This document shows positions 1 to 8,647 of a stretch of 64,000 bases of DNA, piece by piece. The position numbers were made by a program, and so were the translations under genes. Each line of letters opens with the position of its first letter. The first letter of the stretch is position 1. The stretch comes from Fischerella sp. CENA71. GTDB taxonomy: Bacteria; Cyanobacteriota; Cyanobacteriia; Cyanobacteriales; Nostocaceae. The notes beneath the pieces are model-generated. The model was not told the DNA's origin. It did not search any database and saw nothing but the letters and a program-made list of their open reading frames with translations. Where the stretch lies: positions 186,001 through 250,000 of the forward strand of contig JANBVI010000064.1 in NCBI GenBank assembly GCA_024239075.1, read 5' to 3'.

Positions 1-147
1 CAAACATGGAGATAATACAAGTCTTCAAGCAAACATAATATCAAAGTATTTTTTAGTATCTCAGCATTACTAAAACCCGTTAAAGTTGATTTTTAAAAAG
101 TCTATTTTTTTATTCTTTGTCCCAGATTAAATACTGAGTCAATATTT

Positions 148-747
148 ATGATCGTAGAGGTTACTTCTAAGCATAAAAAGTTACCAACCCAAGCAAGGGG
201 GGCTAAAATTTTTCACTGGATTAATATAATTAGCCTATTTCTCATGCTTACTAGCGGACTACAAATTTACAATGCTAACCCTGTTTTCGGTGGAAGATCA
301 GGTTTGCATATTCCACCAATATTTACCTTGGGTGGTTGGTTAGCAGGAGGAAGACATTGGCATTTTGCGGCGATGTGGTTATTTTCACTTAACCTTTTGT
401 GGTATGGATTTTATATTTTCATTACCCGTCGCTGGCGACACCGATTTGTAGGTGCGAATGATATCAAAGCATTACAAAAAACTCAAAATCCCAAACGCTT
501 GATTTATGCTTGGCATCGTATAGTTTACACAAGTATAATTCCCATACTCCTTTTAGCATTATTTACAGGTATAGGAATGTACAAACCTGCTCAATTTCCC
601 TGGATTGTTGATATGTTTGGGAGTTGGCAAGGATTGAGAATTGTTCACTTTGCTTCAGTACCACTCGTGATTATTTTTGCTCTTGTTCATTGGTGGTTGG
701 GAAAAAAAGCAGGTGGATCGCAATTGACAGATTCAATGTTTTGGTGA
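148..747 (+). CDS. Membrane cytochrome b (b561 / thiosulfate reductase cytochrome b type)
   Basis: A 199-residue protein with about four membrane helices (roughly residues 22-40, 71-93, 124-144 and 165-184). Histidines in or next to the helices (H23, H70, H72, H123, H167, H181) could ligate two b-type haems, as in the di-haem cytochrome b561 and formate/thiosulfate reductase gamma-subunit families. It ends 72 bp before a molybdopterin oxidoreductase on the same strand, so it is probably the membrane electron partner of that enzyme, much as MsrQ serves MsrP. This pairing is inferred from context. The haem count is a guess from histidine positions. Confidence 0.8.
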   Translation: MIVEVTSKHKKLPTQARGAKIFHWINIISLFLMLTSGLQIYNANPVFGGRSGLHIPPIFTLGGWLAGGRHWHFAAMWLFSLNLLWYGFYIFITRRWRHRFVGANDIKALQKTQNPKRLIYAWHRIVYTSIIPILLLALFTGIGMYKPAQFPWIVDMFGSWQGLRIVHFASVPLVIIFALVHWWLGKKAGGSQLTDSMFW

Positions 748-819
748 ACGGGATTCGGGAGCAGGGAGATATGATGACTAATGACTAATAACCATTGATT
801 AAGCTATTACCAATAAATT

Positions 820-1530
820 ATGTCTTTAATTCATAAATTATCAAAGCGTCATTTTTTAACAATATCTGGACTATCTAGTGTGAGTTTTCTTCTTGGTGGT
901 TGTGGTGTACCAATATTAGAAGATGTTGTAGGTGAAGTTTCTGAACCGTTAAATCAGAGAGTAGAAACTTTATTATTTAAATCACAACAGCCTGTACCTG
1001 AATTTTCTCAGAGTGAAATTCAACCAACAGCTTTGATCGTCAATAGCTTTAGAGGTACTCCAGTAATTGATCAAACTAAATATCGTTTGATGGTTGATGG
1101 TGAGGTTAACAATCCCCTAAGTCTCAGCATAAGTGATATTCAATCTTTACCTATGACTGAGATGATTATTCGTCATGTATGCGTAGAGGGTTGGGCGGCG
1201 ATTATACAATGGGGTGGTGTGCGCTTGCGAGAAATTTTAGCATTTGCCCAGCCTCAAAAAAATGTCAAATATGTCTATTTTCAATCAGCAGATGGCTATT
1301 ATTCTAGTTGGGATCTTGCTTCTGCATTACATCCTCAAACATTGTTAGCTTATCAAAAAAATGGTGAGCCTCTACCAAGAGATAATGGTGCGCCTTTGCG
1401 TTTAGCTTCGCCAATTAAACTTGGTTACAAGCAAAGTAAATGGATAACTAGAATTACTGTGGTTAGTAGTTTATTTCCATTAAAAGGTTATTGGGAAGAC
1501 CAAGGTTACGAATGGTTCGCTGGACTTTAA
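820..1530 (+). CDS. Molybdopterin-dependent oxidoreductase, sulfite-oxidase/MsrP-like, probable lipoprotein
   Basis: A 236-residue protein of the sulfite-oxidase molybdopterin-domain family. The N-terminus has a twin-arginine-like segment with Lys-Arg (SKRHFL, residues 8-13), then a hydrophobic stretch and a lipobox LGGC with Cys28, so export and lipid anchoring are likely. Cys121 in RHVCVEGW matches the molybdenum-ligating cysteine of the family. The C-terminal region with LGYKQSKWI is also typical. It lacks the dimerisation domain of true sulfite oxidases, so the substrate is unknown; sulfite or methionine sulfoxide are guesses from relatives. It follows a cytochrome b gene by 72 bp and is likely co-transcribed with it. 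Confidence 0.82.
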   Translation: MSLIHKLSKRHFLTISGLSSVSFLLGGCGVPILEDVVGEVSEPLNQRVETLLFKSQQPVPEFSQSEIQPTALIVNSFRGTPVIDQTKYRLMVDGEVNNPLSLSISDIQSLPMTEMIIRHVCVEGWAAIIQWGGVRLREILAFAQPQKNVKYVYFQSADGYYSSWDLASALHPQTLLAYQKNGEPLPRDNGAPLRLASPIKLGYKQSKWITRITVVSSLFPLKGYWEDQGYEWFAGL

Positions 1531-1898
1531 AGTTTTCTCGCTCTAACTGATAACTCCCAAAGTCTTTTTAAAGCAAGTTTTTACCACTTGTGTAAAAACC
1601 ATAACTATACATTATATAGTTTATAATATTTTATCTATAGTTAGAGATAACTTGAGTGCAATATATTTTCCAGAGATATTTGATTTTACAATACCTAACA
1701 TCATGATAATTTAGGTTATGCGATCGCTCAAACCAATATACAGCCACTAAACCAAAAAGCCATACCGTAGATCAGTGGTTATTGATTGCGCGTAAGTTGT
1801 ATTTTGATGAAATTTTACTTGTTCTAAGGACTTGACCCTGGAATCATAAGCAAGTTATGTAATTGCTATCACCGATTATTTACTAGAAGGTGTAGCAG
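1531..1898. other. Intergenic region with a short perfect hairpin
   Basis: AT-rich, no convincing gene. It contains a perfect inverted repeat GTTTTTAC / GTAAAAAC (1577-1584 and 1592-1599, 7-nt loop) about 45 bp after the oxidoreductase stop. No T-run follows it, so it is at best a weak terminator. One HIP1 octamer lies near 1720. I saw no Pho-box-like tandem direct repeats before the PsiE-like gene. Confidence 0.5.
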
Positions 1899-2351
1899 AT
1901 GAGAAAGTTACTTCGGCGAATTCGGGAAACAGGAAAAGATGAAGGATTTATGCACCTAATTGAAAGTATAGAGGTGCTTGTATCAAAAATTCTCTCTGTT
2001 ATGATGGTGGTGGTAATTTTAGTAGCTGTGTTTGATTTAGGTATTTTTCTTCTGAGAGAACTATTTGACACACCCTACGGTAAATTTAATACAACTTTAT
2101 TCAAAATTTTTGGCTTATTTTTAAACATTTTAATTGCTTTAGAAATTCTTGAAAATATCACAGGATATCTCAAAAAGCACGTTTTACAAGTAGAATTAGT
2201 AATAGTAACTTCTTTGATTGCCGTAGCACGTAAAATTATTATTTTGGATTTAGAAAAAGTTTCTGGCATTGATATTATCGGGTTAGGAATCGCTCTACTT
2301 TCTCTTTCAATTAGTTATTGGATTATTCGTCGAACTAATGCAAAAACTTAG
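1899..2351 (+). CDS. PsiE-family (phosphate-starvation-inducible) membrane protein
   Basis: A 150-residue protein with a basic N-terminus followed by about four hydrophobic helices (residues 32-52, 70-87, 97-115 and 123-143). The pattern ALEILENITGYLKKH, then a helix with VARKIIILD, is typical of the PsiE / DUF-type membrane family. The biochemical role of the family is unknown; the name comes from E. coli psiE, which is induced by phosphate limitation. The start is supported by AAGG upstream (1887-1890) with 8-nt spacing. No phosphate-type operator was seen, so regulation is open. Confidence 0.75.
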   Translation: MRKLLRRIRETGKDEGFMHLIESIEVLVSKILSVMMVVVILVAVFDLGIFLLRELFDTPYGKFNTTLFKIFGLFLNILIALEILENITGYLKKHVLQVELVIVTSLIAVARKIIILDLEKVSGIDIIGLGIALLSLSISYWIIRRTNAKT

Positions 2352-2442
2352 ATGAAGTTAGTAGTTGCTAATTGTATAAACCTGCCATAGTAAGTCTACA
2401 AACTAGTTAGTATATAGTTAGTAGTTATTTTTTACTTAAGTT

Positions 2443-2898
2443 ATGGCAGCAGAATTTTTTCAATTTGAGGCGGATTTTGTTGATTCTCTACGTTGCATAC
2501 CTATGCAGGTGCGTTATAAGCTCGACACTAGTGGGATCAAACTAAAATTATCAGATTGGAATCACATGACTCAATTAGAGCGTCAACATCTTGTCGAACT
2601 ACCTTGCACTACAGAGTCAGAGATTAGAGCTTATCGCAGTTATATCCAAGAATTGATTTTAAAACGTAATGGTACACCTGTAGCTGAATTACCAATTGAA
2701 TCTCATCCAGCTTGGCTGGATACTAACACTGTGCCAACGAATGTGAATGAAAAAGCTCAAGAAATAGGTGTGAATATTACTGTTGCAGACTGGTCAAATC
2801 TCAATACTTTACAGCGTTTTGCTCTCATAAAACTGAGTCGTTCTGGTCATGAAAATCAAAATTTTTTACCAGCTTTGAGGGAATTTAACTTGTTATAA
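2443..2898 (+). CDS. narM: Nitrate reductase associated protein (NarM-like)
   Basis: A 151-residue soluble protein that I recognise as the cyanobacterial nitrate-reductase-associated family. The N-terminal FQFEADFVDSLRCIPMQVRYKLD and the internal repeat-like pair SDWNHMTQLERQHLVELP / ADWSNLNTLQRFALIKLS are the family hallmarks. NarM of Synechococcus elongatus is needed for active assimilatory nitrate reductase. No nitrate reductase or transporter gene lies next to it here, and no GTA-N8-TAC NtcA site is visible in the 91-bp upstream spacer. It could therefore be one of the dispersed paralogues. The symbol is given by family resemblance. Confidence 0.75.
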   Translation: MAAEFFQFEADFVDSLRCIPMQVRYKLDTSGIKLKLSDWNHMTQLERQHLVELPCTTESEIRAYRSYIQELILKRNGTPVAELPIESHPAWLDTNTVPTNVNEKAQEIGVNITVADWSNLNTLQRFALIKLSRSGHENQNFLPALREFNLL

Positions 2899-3059
2899 AG
2901 TTTTTATAATTGTGAGTTTACGGAGTCGATAAGTCGAGTTAGGATTACTGAAGTTCAGTTTTTCGTCAAAAGTGTTTAATAATACTAAGGCTCGAAAGCA
3001 TAAAAATAATATAGGTGTTGCCAAATTCTTTTTTACCATGCAAGCGAGGATATAAAAAT

Positions 3060-3662
3060 ATGCCTGCCAAAAAAATTTTAATGATTGTTGGGGACTATGT
3101 AGAAGATTATGAAGTTATGGTTCCCTTCCAAGCGCTACAAATGGTAGGACATACTATTCATGCAGTCTGTCCTGAGAAAAAAGCGGGTGAAAAGGTACGA
3201 ACTGCTGTTCATGACTTTGAAGGAGACCAAACTTATAGTGAAAAACCAGGTCACAATTTTACTTTAAATGCCACTTTTGATGAAGTAACACTTGATACTT
3301 ATGATGCTCTAGTTATCCCTGGAGGACGCGCACCCGAATATATTCGTTTGAATCAGAAAGTATTAGAAATTACTCGTTACTTTGCTCAAACCAACAAACC
3401 AATTGCTGCTATTTGTCACGGTTTGCAAATATTAGCAGCAGCTGATGTATTAGAAGGAAAGAGTTGTACTGCTTATCCTGCTTGTGGACCAGATGTAAGT
3501 CGTGCAGGTGGAATTTATGTTGATATTCCAGTGGATGAGGCAATAGTTGATGGTAACTTAGTAACTGCACCTGCTTGGCCAGCTCATCCTCGTTGGCTGG
3601 CAGAGTTTTTGAAGGTACTTGGTACAAAAATTGAACATGCTGAGATTGCTAAAGTTGGTTAA
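3060..3662 (+). CDS. DJ-1/PfpI family protein
   Basis: A 200-residue protein of the class I glutamine-amidotransferase-like superfamily, DJ-1/PfpI branch. The nucleophile elbow [10 protein letters not shown] places Cys119-His120 at the active site; GDYVEDYE (residues 11-18) and [10 protein letters not shown] (87-96) complete the pocket. Members act as deglycases/glyoxalase III, intracellular peptidases or stress chaperones, and sequence alone does not tell which. The ATG at 3060 is preferred over an upstream GTG at 3015 because AGGA sits about 10 bp before it and the protein then begins directly with the beta strand [13 protein letters not shown]. Confidence 0.85.
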   Translation: MPAKKILMIVGDYVEDYEVMVPFQALQMVGHTIHAVCPEKKAGEKVRTAVHDFEGDQTYSEKPGHNFTLNATFDEVTLDTYDALVIPGGRAPEYIRLNQKVLEITRYFAQTNKPIAAICHGLQILAAADVLEGKSCTAYPACGPDVSRAGGIYVDIPVDEAIVDGNLVTAPAWPAHPRWLAEFLKVLGTKIEHAEIAKVG

Positions 3663-3982
3663 ATTCAGTCAACAGTTATCGCTGAACAGTAAACACTCCT
3701 GAAAGACTATACTTAAGGAAGTTACCCAAGTAGCAAAATTGATAGCTAGTAACTGATAACTGAATAACTCAATCAAGAGTTAATCTCATCCAATGCATAA
3801 AGCTGATATTATATTTTTGAATATCAGCACTAAAAAATATAATTATATTTTGATTTTTATAATTTCTAATTCGTGAGGAAAGAGTAAAGCTATAGTGGAT
3901 TTAGCAATTCTGCTAATTGGTATAGTTAGGATTAAGTCCTAATGCCAGTTATTTTGTGAAATAATTTATACCCTGCAACTCA
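3663..3982. other. Intergenic region with two small inverted repeats
   Basis: Very AT-rich 320 bp with no gene seen. Two small perfect inverted repeats stand close together before the FHA-PrsW gene: TTAGCA/TGCTAA (3901-3916, 4-nt loop) and TTAGGA/TCCTAA (3926-3942, 5-nt loop). They are near-copies of each other and could form two adjacent short hairpins or a paired operator; the function is unknown. Confidence 0.45.
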
Positions 3983-5362
3983 ATGACAGGCAAAAACGCA
4001 AGACGAAATGCATTTCTGCGGCTAGTGTCTGGTAATGGGGCAGCTTATGGGTCTGATTTTCGCTATTCGCTGTTTCCCACAAAAGAATTAGTCATTGGAC
4101 GTGACCCTAGCTGTCAAGTTGTCTTAGATGCCATGATGTACCGAATGGTATCTCGTCGTCATGCGGTGGTTCGTCCTCTTCCTCCCTCCCCTGATAACGA
4201 ATTAGGTTGGGTAATTTGTGATTTGAACAGTGCTAATGGTACTTATCTCAATGGACAACGCTTGCAGGGTTGTCAGCAATTGATGAGTGGCGATCGCATT
4301 ACTCTTGGCTATGATGGGCCGGAATTGTTGTTTGAGTACGAATTTAACCACCAATCTACAGTAATATCTTCCATGGCGGAAGTCACATCCCTGCCACCAG
4401 CCGGCTACCAAACACAAAATATACCGGATTCTTCGGTTAGCTTTACACAACTGTTTCCCATTATTTCTACTGGCAAAGATTTAACTCGTAAAGCGTACCT
4501 GATACCTGGTATTCTCACAGTTGTTTTTGTAGTGTTGATGTTTGCTACGGTCGGTGATCTCCAAGTCAATCAAGTAGTGGTTGGGACTTACATTGCTTTT
4601 GCTGCTTATTACTTTATTTACCAGTTGTGTGGCAAACGTAAGCCTTGGTGGGTGTTGATGGCTTCAGGATTAACAACAATGTTAATCTTGCTGAGTCCTC
4701 TGACAGATTTTATGATCTTCTTCTTTCGCGAAGTTCTGCCTGGTAATCTGCCTGCAAATCCCCAGGAATCTATTACTTTTACGGAATTGCTGATCCGGTA
4801 CTTTTTTGGTGCTGGATTAATGGAAGAATTACTCAAAGCCCTACCAGTACTAGGAGTTTATGCGATCGCCAGAAGTTTATCATCACCTTGGCGCGAACGT
4901 GTCGGAGTCTGGGAACCTCTTGATGGTATTCTTCTGGGAACCGCTTCTGCTGTAGGCTTTACTCTATTAGAGACACTCGGTCAATATGTACCGCAAATCG
5001 TCCAAAGCGTAACTTTTCAGGCTGGGAATGTTACTGCTGGTCAACAAGCAGGATTACAACTGCTGATTCCCCGTATCTTGGGTTCTGTAGCTGGACATAT
5101 GGCTTATAGTGGCTATCTGGGCTACTTCATTGGTTTAGCTGTTCTCAAACCCAGAAAAAGTTGGCAAATTTTACTAGTCGGCTATTTAACTGCCGCAGGT
5201 CTTCATGCTTTATGGAATGCTACAGGAACTATCAACGGCTTATTGTTAGTAGTTGTCGGTGTATTATCTTACGCTTTTTTGATGGCTGCTATTTTAAAAG
5301 CGAGGGCGCTATCACCAACAAGAGAGCAAAATTTTGCTACCCGCTTTCTTGGACCTAAGTAA
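3983..5362 (+). CDS. FHA domain fused to PrsW-family intramembrane protease
   Basis: A 459-residue fusion. Residues about 22-115 form an FHA phosphothreonine-binding domain, with IGRDPSCQVVLD (38-49), SRRHAVV (57-63) and NSANGTYLNG (82-91). A linker leads to about eight hydrophobic helices (170-440) carrying the PrsW / CPBP-like protease signature: EELLK (E281, E282, K285), FTLLE (E330), H372 and HALWN (H408). PrsW proteases cleave membrane proteins such as anti-sigma factors. The FHA part suggests that threonine phosphorylation recruits the substrate or a regulator (inference). It converges on the PP2C / CHAT-FHA gene group, separated by 553 bp, which points to a shared signalling theme. Confidence 0.88.
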   Translation: MTGKNARRNAFLRLVSGNGAAYGSDFRYSLFPTKELVIGRDPSCQVVLDAMMYRMVSRRHAVVRPLPPSPDNELGWVICDLNSANGTYLNGQRLQGCQQLMSGDRITLGYDGPELLFEYEFNHQSTVISSMAEVTSLPPAGYQTQNIPDSSVSFTQLFPIISTGKDLTRKAYLIPGILTVVFVVLMFATVGDLQVNQVVVGTYIAFAAYYFIYQLCGKRKPWWVLMASGLTTMLILLSPLTDFMIFFFREVLPGNLPANPQESITFTELLIRYFFGAGLMEELLKALPVLGVYAIARSLSSPWRERVGVWEPLDGILLGTASAVGFTLLETLGQYVPQIVQSVTFQAGNVTAGQQAGLQLLIPRILGSVAGHMAYSGYLGYFIGLAVLKPRKSWQILLVGYLTAAGLHALWNATGTINGLLLVVVGVLSYAFLMAAILKARALSPTREQNFATRFLGPK

Positions 5363-5915
5363 TTATGACAGAACAGGGATCAGGGATCGGGGATAGGGAA
5401 TATGAAAATCTCCACCATCCCTTCCCCTAACCCCCAATTCAGGGGAATGAGGGCTGGGGTTTAGGAAGAGAAATGTAAATAAATAGTAAATAAATAATAA
5501 ATAATAGTTAAAATAGTTAACTGATTTTAATTCATACATCTTTGATGGTATGGAGATCCTCCACCTAATCCCCTATTTGGGATAATGTAGGCTGTGGAGT
5601 CAATCCAAAATTCATAGAAGCAATGGCGGCCACCTTTGTAGGCCCGTTAGCGACAGGGGTACAAGTAGCTACTCCGTGTCTACCCGTAGGGTAATCCAAA
5701 ATCGAATGGAGATTCAGAACAACTATAAATTTTTTATTTCTTTAGATAGATGACGCTTGTCTCGCAGTTTGATAACTTCTGGATATAGTGGAAAGCCTAG
5801 ATTTTGAGAGAGAGAAATAGAGCATTCCATAATCTTTGCAAGACGAGCGCCATTTAAATACGAACCTAGTTGCAAACAAAAGGATTGCAGCTGACTATAA
5901 AAAGTTGGGTTTTTT
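5363..5915. other. Intergenic region, repeat-rich
   Basis: 553 bp between convergent genes. It begins with a G-rich run of GGGATnnGGGATA-like heptads (about 5370-5400), then CCCCAATTCAGGGG (near 5430) and an AT-rich tract of AAATAATA repeats (about 5478-5520). At about 5670-5695 lies a degenerate copy of the GTGTCTACCC...GGGTA palindrome found at 52542 and 13497. I saw no supportable gene. A weak reading frame on the minus strand just beyond the 5916 gene (to 5723) is not supported by any recognisable motif. Confidence 0.5.
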
Positions 5916-6560
5916 TTAGGCTTCACCCTGAAAGCTGTTGAGTTGTTGCAAAGCATAGTAAGCGATCGCCAAACTAACTCTAGCTTGTTCAATTTCAGAA
6001 AGATTTGTCCATTCCTGTTCACTAACTTGATTGACAACAGTTTCTGCGGTTTTTTGTGATTCGCTACTCCGCATAGCAAAAGCGTAAGGACGAGCCAACA
6101 CCAATAAATCGTCAGCTCCCCAACCGGGTAATACAGCTTGAACACATTCCACCAATTGCTCTGCTATTGATTGTTGGGTTGTAAAAATATCGGCTGCTTT
6201 TTGAGCGATCGCCTTTAAACATTGCTTTGGTATCGCTGTAGACAGACGGTTTTGTAAACTTTCTTGAAGTTGAGTTACAATACTACTGTCTGTATTATTA
6301 TTGTATGATGGAGTATAAGAACTCCATAGCACTTCTAGTTGATTGTAAAAATCTTCAGAGCGTGTTGTAAGTTCTTCTTCCAATACATCTTGCAGCATAA
6401 AATGCTCTTCCAAGTGGTGAAAATATTCTTCTGATTGCTCATCACCTGGATTCCAAGGATAAGTGCCATCTTCTGGTTGCAGCAATGCTTCTAAAAACTC
6501 AAGTTCTATTTGAGAGGGGATGGTTTGAAGATTTTCAAAACTGTTGATTTGTTTGTTCAT
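5916..6560 (-). CDS. Hypothetical protein in the PP2C / CHAT-FHA gene group
   Basis: A 214-residue soluble, acidic, helix-rich protein with no signal peptide or membrane helix. I do not recognise a domain. The N-terminal third is rich in Glu and aromatic residues (YPWNPGDEQSEEYFHHLE). The C-terminal half is hydrophobic-helical (IAQKAADIF, GWGADDLLVLARPYAFAMR, RVSLAIAYYALQQL). The ending LSEIEQARVSLAIAYYALQQL looks like a packed helical tail. It lies downstream of the CHAT-FHA gene on the same strand with a 335-bp spacer. It could be a cofactor, substrate or regulator of the CHAT protein, or simply an unrelated neighbour. Confidence 0.65.
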   Translation of the reverse strand: MNKQINSFENLQTIPSQIELEFLEALLQPEDGTYPWNPGDEQSEEYFHHLEEHFMLQDVLEEELTTRSEDFYNQLEVLWSSYTPSYNNNTDSSIVTQLQESLQNRLSTAIPKQCLKAIAQKAADIFTTQQSIAEQLVECVQAVLPGWGADDLLVLARPYAFAMRSSESQKTAETVVNQVSEQEWTNLSEIEQARVSLAIAYYALQQLNSFQGEA

Positions 6561-6895
6561 TTGTCGTCTCCCGATGAATTATTTTATGGTATTTACAGCT
6601 ACACCTGCTTGGAACTAATTTCCGCACATGAAGTCTAATTATCCTGAGTTTTTTTTATAAGCTTTTTGCTGAACTTGTAAATAGGAAAGCGAGGACAGGA
6701 GTCTGGAGGCTAGCACCTTAACAACAAGAGTAAAGATTTAAGGATTTTACTCACCTAGTTTGTGGGTAATTACGCCCAAAATTTCATTGACAAAAAATGG
6801 TAAAATACATAACAAATAAACTGACTGGAAGAGCAATATAAAACTCATCAAATCAGCTTAACTAGCTTTTGTATTTTATCCTTGTGTTTTTAAAT
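6561..6895. other. Intergenic spacer between the CHAT-FHA gene and the 214-aa gene
   Basis: 335 bp, AT-rich. I see no gene longer than about ten codons and no strong terminator. The spacer is long for a tight operon, so the downstream gene may have its own promoter. Confidence 0.4.
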
Positions 6896-8491
6896 TTAGG
6901 AATTCTCAATCATAAACTCCCAAGGGTGACTATTTCTACTACCGAACTTTAACAGCATTCCTGGTTCAAGCAAAACTTCCTGGTGGTGGATTTGTTGCCA
7001 GTCGTTTTTAGTAGGTTTAGAAATCCAGGTTGTACCGTAGGTAGAGTTTTCTCTAAGGTAATATGTTCGTACTGGAGTAGCGCCGGTGAAAGTATTCCGA
7101 CACAAAATTTCTGCTTGGCGCCTGGAAACAGAAGGTTGTGGAATCACAATGTCATTATCTGTAGTACGACCGATACGGGTAACTCCGGTTTTCAATTTAT
7201 AAGTTATACCAGCAGACTTCAAGGAAGCCATAGGTAGCAATGAAGCCATACCAGGTATAGAAGTTTCTGGTAGTTCTGTATTACCTTCTTCGTAACTCCT
7301 AATTAATTCGCCATCAAATTGTGGGTGTAAATAGAGAACAGGTAATGTCCATGCTAGTTGATTAAATCTATAAACAGCCAATAAATGTTGTCTAGCTTCT
7401 GCTACAGCATAATCGATTGGTTGCCGTTTTCGCAAAGCTTGGACAAAGGTATGAATAAAAGTCAGACTTTCTTCGTCAGCAATTTGGTCGCGCATTCCTA
7501 AAACCGCAGGTACGCCATTGCGAATCAGCACCTCAGCTAAACTGCTACAAGGTATTGCTTGACCATTGACAGCAGCAGGTTGCGCTCCCCAACAAGCATT
7601 TAAAACCGCTAATTTCACTCCCGTATGGCTGAGTACTTGTGCCAATTCCATGCCATTGAGACGCATATCAGGACGCAAATGTAAATATCCGCCATCAGGA
7701 CCTCGCGAACCATGACCCGCATAAAAAAAGATATTGTAATTTCTGGTTTCTAGTTCTTGAATCAACTGCTGTGGGGTTGGTTGCACTAGTGTCTTGACAA
7801 TGCAAGGGGCATATCCTTGGGAATGACTTCCCACTATAGAGCCGTTAGAAAGGGTTTGCTCTAAAATATCAGCTTCTCTATCTAACTGGAGATTATTTTC
7901 ATCTTCTCCCAGAACCAACAGGATATTTAATGTCTGATCAGTTCGCAACCGTAGTGGTAGGGGTTCAACTTCATTGGTAGTACGACTAAATAGAATATTT
8001 GGAGACAGTGACATTGCCGACTGACCAACTTCACGCTGCATAATTTCCCAGGGCAAAGCAGTTAAATTTGGGTCACGAATCTCTAGTCGAAAGCGCAAAC
8101 GTGTATTCTGGCCAGTGGCGATACCGCTACTGTATTCCAGACTGCCCAAGATTGGTCCGTCGAATAACCAACGCCACAAGCTAATTCCCAAGTATTGCAT
8201 CAGACGACTAGTGTAACTTGTCATTTGACCAGAAGTTGGTGAAAGCAACTCATTTGGAAGTGGCTTTGATGCTGGGAGTATAGCTGTAGGGGAGATATCT
8301 ATACAACTGTCCGGAGCAAACATCTCCTGCCACTTTCGCCAAGCTTGAGTTAACTCCGCTGACCAGACACAATCGTGTATATCACGGGCGCCAGGGTAGG
8401 GAGCTTCAAACACACAAATAGCGAAGTGATCGGGACCAGCATTGACCAGACGCTTAACCGCCAAGTTCAGGGATGGATTCATTACATACAA
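6896..8491 (-). CDS. CHAT-domain (caspase-like) protein with C-terminal FHA domain
   Basis: A 531-residue protein (an alternative start three codons in, at 8482, gives MNPSLNL). Residues about 95-390 form a CHAT peptidase-like domain with the His-Cys dyad: His260 in FFYAGHGSRG and Cys300 in LAVLNACWGAQ. The C-terminus (about 434-528) is an FHA domain with RIGRTTDNDIVI, SVSRRQAEI and a YGTTW strand. CHAT proteins are caspase relatives used as proteases in stress and defence pathways. The FHA part should bind phosphothreonine, so activity may depend on a kinase and be reset by the PP2C phosphatase encoded 156 bp upstream on the same strand. There are no membrane segments. Confidence 0.9.
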   Translation of the reverse strand: MYVMNPSLNLAVKRLVNAGPDHFAICVFEAPYPGARDIHDCVWSAELTQAWRKWQEMFAPDSCIDISPTAILPASKPLPNELLSPTSGQMTSYTSRLMQYLGISLWRWLFDGPILGSLEYSSGIATGQNTRLRFRLEIRDPNLTALPWEIMQREVGQSAMSLSPNILFSRTTNEVEPLPLRLRTDQTLNILLVLGEDENNLQLDREADILEQTLSNGSIVGSHSQGYAPCIVKTLVQPTPQQLIQELETRNYNIFFYAGHGSRGPDGGYLHLRPDMRLNGMELAQVLSHTGVKLAVLNACWGAQPAAVNGQAIPCSSLAEVLIRNGVPAVLGMRDQIADEESLTFIHTFVQALRKRQPIDYAVAEARQHLLAVYRFNQLAWTLPVLYLHPQFDGELIRSYEEGNTELPETSIPGMASLLPMASLKSAGITYKLKTGVTRIGRTTDNDIVIPQPSVSRRQAEILCRNTFTGATPVRTYYLRENSTYGTTWISKPTKNDWQQIHHQEVLLEPGMLLKFGSRNSHPWEFMIENS

Positions 8492-8647
8492 ACATCAAAA
8501 TCAAAAATTTTCAATAATACAACCACAAAAGACAAAAATAATTGGCTTCTGTTGATTTTTTCTTTTAGCTTTTACCTGTATTATTTCAGGTTTATACTAG
8601 TTTATCGAGTTTTTGACTATTGAGTGTTAGCCACACAGATTAGCCTG

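Noticed and set aside
2352-2442. NtcA site before the NarM-like gene
   Set aside because: No GTA-N8-TAC was found; the nearest pattern has N9 spacing.
5723-6145. Minus-strand frame overlapping the end of the 214-aa gene
   Set aside because: It overlaps a better-supported gene in another frame; the non-overlapping part shows no recognisable domain.
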